NCBI GenBank assembly: GCA_900538475.1
Contig: UPYT01000037.1
Location: 1-13,074, forward strand
Direction of reading: 5' to 3'
Origin: an uncultured Clostridium sp.
Lineage (GTDB): Bacteria; Bacillota; Clostridia; Lachnospirales; Lachnospiraceae
DNA length: 13,074 bases
In this document: piece after piece, positions 1 to 5,492 of the stretch
Layout: each line of letters opens with the position of its first letter
Position numbering within the stretch: position 1 is the stretch's first letter
Notes under the pieces: generated by a model
Database searches by the model: none
Told to the model about the DNA's origin: nothing
What the model saw: the letters and a program-made list of their open reading frames with translations, nothing else
Position numbers and translations under genes: made by a program

Positions 1-38
1 TTACGAGGTCTGGGAAGCAGGAAGCCCATTGGCTTTAG
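1..38 (+). CDS. C-terminal end of a TnpB-like protein (partial, runs off the left edge)
   Basis: Only the last 11 codons and the stop (TAG at 36-38) are inside the window; they read TRSGKQEAHWL. A C-terminus containing KQEA followed by an early stop is what I recall from TnpB proteins of IS200/IS605-type elements, where the gene end runs into the terminal hairpin of the element. TnpB is an RNA-guided nuclease whose guide RNA is made from this same right end. The call rests on a very short peptide plus the adjoining hairpin. Frame 1 is also open to a TAA at 61-63, so the frame choice is not certain. Confidence 0.45.
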   Translation, partial: TRSGKQEAHWL

Positions 39-54
39 ACAATGGGTAGTTCAC
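1..54 (+). mobile_element. Right end of an IS200/IS605-type element, with the 3' end of the omega RNA
   Basis: A perfect 7-bp hairpin, CCCATTG (25-31) and CAATGGG (40-46) with an 8-base loop, is preceded by GAAG and followed by TAGTTCAC (47-54). The arrangement of AAGCCC, stem, GGG and AGTTCAC is the pattern I know from right ends of IS605-like elements, where it also forms the 3' scaffold of the TnpB guide RNA. The element boundary is inferred to lie at about 54. If so, bases from 55 onward (GCAATGTAAAAAAGATAG) would be the guide segment and the host flank. The rest of the element lies outside the window. Confidence 0.55.
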
Positions 55-85
55 GCAATGTAAAAAAGATAGAGGTTAATTGCAG

Positions 86-116
86 CAGTCATGTGTTTAT
101 CATACATGGCTGTTTT
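86..116 (+). terminator. Intrinsic terminator downstream of the IS end
   Basis: CAGTCATGT (86-94) pairs with ACATGGCTG (104-112): nine pairs including one G-T wobble, with a 9-base loop, followed directly by TTTT (113-116). It would end transcription coming from the mobile element and insulate the NTPase gene downstream. Confidence 0.6.
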
Positions 117-244
117 CCATTTAAAACGGTTGTCCCTAATGACAATCACTCCTGAGCGGGAGCCTGATTATTCAGAATGATAAGCTGTCAAAAGCCGTAC
201 ATGAGCAAGACGCGAATGTTGCATTGTGTTATCTGCTTTTGACT
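117..244. other. Non-coding spacer between the IS end and the NTPase promoter
   Basis: I see no gene here. One hairpin is formed by GGTTGTC (128-134) and GACAATC (141-147), seven pairs with one wobble and a 6-base loop. A small CTCC/GGAG stem follows at 149-162. TTGACT at 239-244 looks like a -35 box, but no -10 box lies at a proper distance from it. Confidence 0.4.
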
Positions 245-279
245 TTCACACTGTGAATTTTGAAGAGGTGTGTTATAAT
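245..279 (+). promoter_or_regulatory. Extended -10 promoter with a palindromic operator candidate, for the KAP NTPase gene
   Basis: TGTTATAAT at 271-279 is a perfect extended -10 element (TGn plus TATAAT). No good -35 is present at 17 bases. Instead, that area holds the perfect 13-base palindrome TTCACACTGTGAA (245-257), placed where a repressor or activator would overlap the -35 region. Transcription would begin near 286 and give a leader of about 195 bases before the NTPase gene. The promoter is read directly from sequence; control through the palindrome is inference. Confidence 0.55.
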
Positions 280-338
280 GAAGTTAGAAAAACTGAATTT
301 TATGGTTCATATCAGTTTGGAGTGGCGGAGTAAATTAA

Positions 339-460
339 CGCTTTTAGAAGCGACTGTAGAATTTCAAAAGGATTTCGTAAAGTAAAATGGGACTGCTTTC
401 TTAGAACAGAAAGTTATCAAGTGATGGACACATTCTTTGGTTTTGGATACCAAAGGTGTC
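339..460 (+). promoter_or_regulatory. Structured 5' leader of the KAP NTPase mRNA (three hairpins)
   Basis: Three local hairpins occur in the presumed leader. CGCTT/AAGCG spans 339-352 with a 4-base loop. CTTTCT/AGAAAG spans 396-413. The largest spans 427-460, with GACAC/GTGTC outside and CTTTGG/CCAAAG inside, separated by an ATT bulge. The last one ends 10 bases before the AGGAG ribosome site at 471-475. None has a T-run, so they are not terminators. They may affect translation or mRNA stability. Confidence 0.35.
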
Positions 461-480
461 ATTAAGAAAAAGGAGAAAAT

Positions 481-2154
481 GTGGGAAAAGAAAATACAAA
501 AGGAATGGGAATTACAGATATGCCTTGTACCAGTGAAGAGGAGGATTTGCTGGAGATTTCAAAATATGTGAAAGGTCTGGGAAAATTTATCAGGGAATGT
601 CAGACGCCGATGTCTATTGCAATCCAGGGGGATTGGGGAACCGGAAAAACATCCACATTAAATCTGCTAAAGAAAAATCTGGAAGCAGATAAGGATACGA
701 ATGGCATTAAATGCGTCTTTTTTAATACATGGCAGTATTCCCAGTTTAACATGGAAGACAGCCTGTATGTTTCGTTTGTACATAATCTGGTAAAGCAGTG
801 CGGAGGAAATGATGAAATCTTGAGAACAGTGGCTGGTTTTGGTAAGCTGGCTTTCTTTAAAGCCATTGACTGGAAGTTTGGAACCAATGCTTCGGAAATT
901 TTAGACGGTTTTGAAAAAGCCAAGAAGGATCAGATGGAAAGTGTCAGCAAGCTTCAGGAGGATTTTGCAGAGCTGGTAAAAAAGACCGGAAAGCGTTTGG
1001 TGATTTTTATAGATGACTTGGATCGTTTAAATCCGGAAGTTGCTGTGGAGCTGTTGGAAATCATCAAGCTTTTTGTGAATGTGGAAAACAGTATTTTTGT
1101 GCTGGCGATTGATTATGAAGTAGTGGTAAAAGGTGTTCGTAAAAAATACGGAGAAAACCTTTCAGAGGAGAAGTGCCGGAATTTCTTTGATAAGATTATT
1201 CAGCTTCCTTTTAAAATGCCGGTTGAGAGGTACAACCTTACAGAACTGGTCAGGAAAGCTGTCCAGGAGCAGACTCATATGACCGATGAGGGCGTTAATA
1301 TTGTGGCTGAATTTATCAGCGATGTCATGGGAACAAACCCCAGAACCTTTAAACGTCTGGTGAATGCATTTTTCTTAATAAACAGTGTAAATGAGATTGG
1401 GGAAGAAGCAGAATCTAAAACGAAAGAAATAAACGATGTTTTAATGTTTTGCAGCTTATGTATTCAGATGTGCCTGCCCAAATTATATGAGCTGATGGTT
1501 ACGGCCTCTACAAAAAAACAGCTGAAGGAATTATTAGAGGTGAAAGCTGCGGAGGAAATCAGAGCTTATGTAACAAAATATTTCATTGATATGGAGGAAA
1601 CCGATAAGGAATTTAATGAAATCATCAAGGGAATCCGTCTGTTTCACGAGGAAGTACTGAATCCTGTTTCTGAAAAATTCAAAGAGGAGGTCGTATTAGA
1701 AGCCCTGTTTGGTTTGCTGGCAGTGACTTCCATTACCATGGTTTCTGCGGATACTGCTGCAAATTCAGGCAGAAAATCGGCAACGAAGATCACTCATATT
1801 CGCATCAATGAGAAAGAGATTGCTGTAGCCAGTGCAAATGCTGCTATTGTTGAGACCTTTAGAGCGCTTTTAGGGAAGAATATGTCTTATATGGAGGAAT
1901 TTATGCTCCAGAATCCGGCTTTTCTTACAAATGAAGAGACAAAGAACGACTCCATGTTCCGGCAGCATAAGCTCCTTTTGAGAGACGGTGATACAGCAAT
2001 TTATTTGGGGGTATCCAGTGGAACTGAGGCTAAAATAAAGCAGGTGGCAAAGCTGTGCCAGTTTTTAAAGGATAAGGGACAGATAAATCAGGTGAAATGG
2101 CTGAATGGAGAGGACGAACTCTTTTGTTTTTTACCTGAAATAGAAAACAATTAA
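481..2154 (+). CDS. KAP-family P-loop NTPase
   Basis: This 557-residue protein matches the KAP family of STAND-type P-loop NTPases. The Walker A motif is GDWGTGKTS at residues 50-58. The family's FFNTWQY signature follows at 80-86, and Walker B is LVIFIDDLDRLNP at 173-185. A conserved arginine region, NPRTFKRLVNAF, sits at 286-297. Many KAP proteins carry membrane helices inserted between Walker A and B; none is apparent here, so it is probably soluble. The C-terminal third (about 310-557) has no motif I recognise and may be the sensing or effector part. The start is GTG, with AGGAG five bases upstream; ATG at codon 9 has no properly spaced ribosome site. KAP proteins include F-plasmid PifA (T7 exclusion) and QatA of the Qat system. 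A defence role is plausible from family and mobile-element context but unproven. It appears to be a single-gene transcript. Confidence 0.85.
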   Translation: MGKENTKGMGITDMPCTSEEEDLLEISKYVKGLGKFIRECQTPMSIAIQGDWGTGKTSTLNLLKKNLEADKDTNGIKCVFFNTWQYSQFNMEDSLYVSFVHNLVKQCGGNDEILRTVAGFGKLAFFKAIDWKFGTNASEILDGFEKAKKDQMESVSKLQEDFAELVKKTGKRLVIFIDDLDRLNPEVAVELLEIIKLFVNVENSIFVLAIDYEVVVKGVRKKYGENLSEEKCRNFFDKIIQLPFKMPVERYNLTELVRKAVQEQTHMTDEGVNIVAEFISDVMGTNPRTFKRLVNAFFLINSVNEIGEEAESKTKEINDVLMFCSLCIQMCLPKLYELMVTASTKKQLKELLEVKAAEEIRAYVTKYFIDMEETDKEFNEIIKGIRLFHEEVLNPVSEKFKEEVVLEALFGLLAVTSITMVSADTAANSGRKSATKITHIRINEKEIAVASANAAIVETFRALLGKNMSYMEEFMLQNPAFLTNEETKNDSMFRQHKLLLRDGDTAIYLGVSSGTEAKIKQVAKLCQFLKDKGQINQVKWLNGEDELFCFLPEIENN

Positions 2155-2252
2155 AACGAAAGGCAGGACGAAGTGGATGCTTTTGTATCATAAAGTTACA
2201 GAGGAAGAAAAGTATCTTAATTGAAGCACAAGAAAAAAGGGAGGCATATGAT

Positions 2253-2666
2253 ATGTGGTTTGTATTTGCATTGTTGTCTGCGATATTTGCTGCGTGTACT
2301 TCTATACTGGCAAAGATCGGCATAGACGGAGTGAATTCGAATCTTGCAACAGCCATCAGAACCATTGTGGTTTTAGTTATGGCGTGGGGGATGGTTTTTT
2401 TAACAAACACACAGAGTGGATTATCAGAAATCAGCCGAAAAAGTTGGATTTTTTTGATTTTGTCAGGACTGGTAACGGGAGCTTCCTGGCTATGCTATTA
2501 TAAAGCTTTGCAAATGGGAGAAGCCTCCAAGGTGGTTCCGATTGACAAGCTAAGCGTGGTAATTACTCTGGTGCTGGCTTTTGTTTTTCTGCATGAAAAG
2601 TTTACGATAAAGTCCTTGCTGGGCTGTGTTTTTATTGGGATCGGAACCCTGATGATGGTTTTGTGA
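2253..2666 (+). CDS. Single-domain EamA/DMT-family membrane transporter
   Basis: This 137-residue protein is very hydrophobic, with about five membrane segments at roughly residues 3-24, 33-51, 65-86, 94-113 and 120-137. It has the short DMT/EamA layout of one EamA unit. The KVVPIDKLSVV segment (93-103) before helix 4 and the LHEKFTIKSLLG stretch (113-124) before the last helix are typical of the family. Half-length members usually work as dimers. The substrate cannot be read from sequence; relatives export metabolites or small molecules. AGGGAGG at 2238-2244 lies eight bases before the ATG. The next ORF starts four bases after the stop, but that junction looks like a deletion scar (see the GNAT fragment), so operon membership with arsC may be accidental. 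Confidence 0.8.
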   Translation: MWFVFALLSAIFAACTSILAKIGIDGVNSNLATAIRTIVVLVMAWGMVFLTNTQSGLSEISRKSWIFLILSGLVTGASWLCYYKALQMGEASKVVPIDKLSVVITLVLAFVFLHEKFTIKSLLGCVFIGIGTLMMVL

Positions 2667-2670
2667 CTGT

Positions 2671-2868
2671 TTGATGTATGGTCAGGGAGAAGGAATTGCT
2701 TCTGCAGTCTGTGACCAATTAGAAAAAGCAGTTTCTGCAGACAGGATAACGACACATGCATCCATAACGGCAAAACCATTTTTTGAAAATAGAGGATACA
2801 GGACAGTGCGGGAACAGCAGGTGAACCGGAACGAGATTTTACTTACAAATTATGTTATGGAGAAAGAT
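2671..2868 (+). pseudogene. Truncated GNAT N-acetyltransferase fragment, in frame with arsC
   Basis: These 66 codons read as the C-terminal half of a GNAT acetyltransferase. They begin at the acetyl-CoA-binding motif A (QGEGIA, residues 5-10), run through THASITAKPFFENRGY (28-43), and end in the family-like terminus LLTNYVMEK (57-65). The first half of the fold (strands 1-4), about 70-80 residues, is missing. Four bases upstream is the stop codon of the EamA gene, so a deletion probably joined the two. No stop separates the fragment from arsC, so one 239-codon frame covers both. The ATG at 2671 has no good ribosome site. An alternative is a real GNAT-ArsC fusion, but loss of most of the GNAT fold makes an active acetyltransferase unlikely. 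Confidence 0.65.
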
Positions 2869-3390
2869 ATGGACAGGAAAGAGGAGAAAATCCAGTGTAT
2901 TTTCAGTGAACAGAATGAGCAGTGTATCAAAGAGAGATGCCCGTTTCATAAAAAAGAAAAGAAGAAAGCAGCATTTATATGCGTACATAATTCCTGCAGA
3001 AGCCAGATAGCAGAAGCGTTGGGAAAGCATTTTGCATCAGATGTATTTGAAAGCTATTCCGCCGGTACAGAAACGAAGGAGCAAATCAATCAGGACGCCG
3101 TTCGTCTGATGAAAAAGAGATATGGAATCGATATGGAAGAGACTCAGTATTCTAAATTAATTAATCAGATTCCTGAGCCAGATATTGCGATATCCATGGG
3201 CTGTAATGTGGAATGTCCTTTTATTGGAAGACCCTTTGACGAGAACTGGGGACTTGAGGATCCGACAGGAAAGAGCGATGCTGAGTTTGAAAAGATTATA
3301 GACGAAATAGAGGCCAATATCCTGAAGTTAAAAGAGAGGTTAGGGAAAGACGTTGAAGAATGCAGACTTGTGGAGGAGCAGAATGTTTGA
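2869..3390 (+). CDS. arsC: ArsC-type arsenate reductase (low-molecular-weight phosphatase fold)
   Basis: Reduces arsenate to arsenite in the cytoplasm, by analogy with the thioredoxin-coupled ArsC family. With the start chosen here (173 residues), the catalytic loop is CVHNSCRS at 38-45 (C-x5-R, nucleophile C38, R44). The redox cysteine pair is C112-x3-C116 in GCNVECP. The general-acid Asp-Pro is D131-P132 in LEDPTG. Family members usually begin right before the catalytic strand; here about 30 extra residues precede it, with C/C/C/H spaced like a possible metal site (CIFSEQNEQCIKERCPFH). The ATG at 2869 has GGAG at 2859-2862. The frame is open upstream into the GNAT fragment, so a longer fusion product is possible. 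The end overlaps the kinase gene by eight bases, indicating co-transcription. No ArsR or arsenite pump is in the window, so resistance may be partial or the substrate may be different. Confidence 0.8.
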   Translation: MDRKEEKIQCIFSEQNEQCIKERCPFHKKEKKKAAFICVHNSCRSQIAEALGKHFASDVFESYSAGTETKEQINQDAVRLMKKRYGIDMEETQYSKLINQIPEPDIAISMGCNVECPFIGRPFDENWGLEDPTGKSDAEFEKIIDEIEANILKLKERLGKDVEECRLVEEQNV

Positions 3391-4303
3391 CGATATCAGG
3401 CAGAAGAGTGAATGGAAAAGCATAGAAAGAATTTCCAAAGGGTGGTCAGCGGATGAGAAATATTATATTCGCACCAGAGAGGGGAAATCATTGTTACTTC
3501 GATGCTCTGACATCGGAAAATATGAGGCAAAGAAAAAAGAATACGAAATGATAAAAAGGTGTTCTCAGCTGGGATTTTTGATGTCAGCTCCTGTTGATTT
3601 TGGAATCTGTAATCAAGGGAAAACGGTATTTATGCTGCTTACATGGATGGAGGGAGAGGATCTGGAGCAGGTATTGCCCCGATTGTCCGCAGATAAGCAA
3701 TATATGCTCGGGAGGAAAGCGGGAGCAATTTTAAAGAAAATCCATTCTCTTCCAGTGGAACAGGCGGATATTCCCCAGGATACAAAAAAGGAAAAGAAAT
3801 TAGCTCAGCTTTCCAGGTATGAGCAGTCACAGGTTCGTATGGAACAGGATCAGGCAGTGATTGATTATGTCAGACAGAATATGGATCAGATATGGAAGGA
3901 AAAGCCGGTATATCTTCATGGAGATTTCCATCCGGGAAATATCATCTACACCAGTGACGGTTCGATTGGTATGATTGATTTTAACCGCTGGAAGGTGGGG
4001 GATCCTTACGAGGAATTTTATAAGCTGGAGAGCTTCGGGACAGAGCTTAGCATTCCCTACTGCATCGGTCAGATAGACGAGTATTTTGATGATCATATTC
4101 CAGAGGCATTTTGGGCAGCTCATGCGGTGTATACAGCTCATGCATCGCTGCATTCGATTGTATGGGCAGAAAAGTTTGGCCAGCAGGATATAGACAGAAT
4201 GAAGGAGCGATGCCGCCGGATATGGAGAGATTATAATGATTTTGCTTTAAATAAGCCAGGCTGGTATACCGAGAACTATAGAGCGTGTGTGAAGAATCCG
4301 TAA
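3383..4303 (+). CDS. Aminoglycoside phosphotransferase (APH)-family kinase
   Basis: This 306-residue protein has the kinase-like APH fold. The catalytic loop is HGDFHPGN at residues 179-186 (base D181, N186). The metal-binding motif is IDFNRW at 198-203 (D199), followed by GDPYEEF. The N-terminal lobe with the ATP-binding lysine region covers about residues 1-100. The ATG at 3383 was chosen because GGAGG (3372-3376) lies six bases upstream; a start at 3353 would be ten codons longer without a ribosome site. It overlaps the arsC stop by eight bases, so the two are translationally coupled. The family contains true aminoglycoside kinases but also many kinases of small metabolites. The IDFNRW and GDPYEEF wording is common in uncharacterised clostridial members, so drug resistance should not be assumed. 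Confidence 0.8.
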   Translation: MFDDIRQKSEWKSIERISKGWSADEKYYIRTREGKSLLLRCSDIGKYEAKKKEYEMIKRCSQLGFLMSAPVDFGICNQGKTVFMLLTWMEGEDLEQVLPRLSADKQYMLGRKAGAILKKIHSLPVEQADIPQDTKKEKKLAQLSRYEQSQVRMEQDQAVIDYVRQNMDQIWKEKPVYLHGDFHPGNIIYTSDGSIGMIDFNRWKVGDPYEEFYKLESFGTELSIPYCIGQIDEYFDDHIPEAFWAAHAVYTAHASLHSIVWAEKFGQQDIDRMKERCRRIWRDYNDFALNKPGWYTENYRACVKNP

Positions 4304-4308
4304 CATAG

Positions 4309-4346
4309 ATGCATGGCGGGAAAATAGTAACAGTTCAGCCATGCAT
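4309..4346. repeat. 9-bp perfect inverted repeat after the kinase gene
   Basis: ATGCATGGC (4309-4317) and GCCATGCAT (4338-4346) are perfect inverted copies separated by 20 bases. The site starts six bases after the kinase stop codon. There is no T-run behind it, so it is a poor intrinsic terminator. It may be an mRNA 3'-end stabiliser or an operator for the next transcription unit. Confidence 0.45.
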
Positions 4347-4375
4347 GAATGGCATAGCGTTGGAGGTTTGGACAG

Positions 4376-4423
4376 ATGTTTATGATTTTAGAACGGAATT
4401 TTGTAGAGGAGAAGGACAGATAG
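4376..4423 (+). CDS. 15-codon upstream mini-ORF (possible leader peptide)
   Basis: An ATG with a strong GGAGG at 4362-4366 (nine bases upstream) opens a frame reading MFMILERNFVEEKDR. It stops with TAG at 4421-4423, one base before the start codon of the next gene. The peptide resembles nothing I know. The spacing would suit translational coupling, since ribosomes finishing here sit on the next start. It contains the ribosome site of the following gene, so the frame may be partly chance. Confidence 0.3.
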   Translation: MFMILERNFVEEKDR

Positions 4424-4424
4424 A

Positions 4425-5330
4425 ATGAATTCAGTGAAAAGAGATACCGCGTATTACCATTTGCCCGGTTTGTTTGAATTTTATGAGCTGTATTCGGTGT
4501 TTTTGCCATTGTTTCGCAGGCATCGGGAATACTTTTACGAATGGTGCGAGATTGGCTCTATCTATGGCGCCCCAGCGGAATGTATCTGGGGCGGCGGAAG
4601 AGTTGGAGGAGGTGAGAGGAGGCCGGAGGAGGTTCTGGAACTGATGGAGGAATACGGGATTTCAGCCCGATTGACCTTCAGCAACTCACTGCTTGGAAAA
4701 GAACATCTTGCGGATCCCCGGTGTAATGCACTCTGCGCTCTTTTTGAGACGGGAAAGAAAAACGGGGTGATTGTACATTCAGATTTGCTGCTGTCCTATT
4801 TAACTGCCAATTACCCCGGTCTTTATTTTGTTTCATCTACAACCAAGGTTCTGACTGATTTTAGACAGTTTCTGGATGAAGTAAACCGGGAGGAGTTTCT
4901 TTATGTTGTGCCGGATTTTCGGTTAAATAAGGCTTTAGATAAGTGGAGAACTCTTTCAGAATATCAGAAAGAAAAGGTGGAATTTCTGTGCAATGAATGC
5001 TGCTGGTTTGGGTGCCAGGACAGGAAACTCTGTTATGAAGCTGTCAGTCGGAGAAACCTTGGAGAAAATGCTTGGGAACACCGCTGCAAAGCGCCTGATG
5101 CGAAGGAGGGATATCGTTTTTCTAAAGCAATGGCCAATCCGGGATTTATCTGCACTAAGGACATAAAAGAGATCTATCTGCCTATGGGATTTTCTCATTT
5201 TAAAATTGAAGGACGGGGACTGGGAAGCGCTCTGATTTTGGAATTTTTGCTCTATTACATGACAAAGCCGGAGTATCAGCTGCATGTGCGGGAAAGCATT
5301 TATCTGGATAATATGCTGGATTTGTTTTAA
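4425..5330 (+). CDS. Distant U32-peptidase-like protein with a cysteine cluster
   Basis: I recognise this 301-residue protein only at superfamily level. The part from about residue 80 on (VIVHSDLLL, then SSTTKVLTD, then VVPDFRLN) has the strand pattern of the TIM-barrel U32 family (UbiU/UbiV, RlhA, TrhP). NECCWFGCQDRKLCYE (190-205) matches the family's cysteine box, with C193-x3-C197, C203 and later C221 as possible Fe-S ligands. Well-studied U32 members support oxygen-independent hydroxylation of ubiquinone or RNA rather than proteolysis; any similar chemistry here is inference. No signal peptide or membrane helix is visible. The ATG has AAGGA at 4412-4416. Its only neighbour with a matching theme is the NRPS-like gene downstream, which has its own promoter. 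A role as a tailoring enzyme or partner of that gene is possible but unproven. Confidence 0.55.
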   Translation: MNSVKRDTAYYHLPGLFEFYELYSVFLPLFRRHREYFYEWCEIGSIYGAPAECIWGGGRVGGGERRPEEVLELMEEYGISARLTFSNSLLGKEHLADPRCNALCALFETGKKNGVIVHSDLLLSYLTANYPGLYFVSSTTKVLTDFRQFLDEVNREEFLYVVPDFRLNKALDKWRTLSEYQKEKVEFLCNECCWFGCQDRKLCYEAVSRRNLGENAWEHRCKAPDAKEGYRFSKAMANPGFICTKDIKEIYLPMGFSHFKIEGRGLGSALILEFLLYYMTKPEYQLHVRESIYLDNMLDLF

Positions 5331-5420
5331 ATGGGAAGCAGAAGGAGATAGGAAACGATAGATTGAGGAAACATGACCAATAAAACTGGAAAATAAAGCA
5401 AAAGATTGTCACTCCAATGA

Positions 5421-5449
5421 TTTACACAATTAACATAAAGTGTTATATT
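5421..5449 (+). promoter_or_regulatory. Strong sigma-A-type promoter for the NRPS-like gene
   Basis: TTTACA (5421-5426) and TATATT (5444-5449) are separated by exactly 17 bases, and TG at 5441-5442 makes an extended -10. Transcription would start near 5456. This leaves only about 13 bases before the ATG at 5469 but about 37 before the ATG at 5493, which supports the latter as the real start. Confidence 0.7.
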
Positions 5450-5492
5450 ATGAACAGAAACCATAAAAATGTTCAAAAACGAGGGGGAAGCT

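Noticed and set aside
166..175. CTGATTATTC-like sequence also found inverted near 12943-12952
   Set aside because: A 10-base match is expected many times by chance in 13 kb.
278..385. 35-codon frame beginning MKLEKLNFMV, with AGAGG upstream
   Set aside because: Its ATG overlaps the TATAAT box of the extended -10 promoter, so the main transcript would start after the start codon. No similarity recognised.
2177..2224. 15-codon frame between the KAP and EamA genes
   Set aside because: No clear ribosome site and no recognisable peptide; probably chance.
5469..5492. Earlier ATG giving eight more residues to the NRPS-like protein
   Set aside because: It lies about 13 bases after the predicted transcript start, without a ribosome site, while 5493 has GAGGGGG at good spacing.
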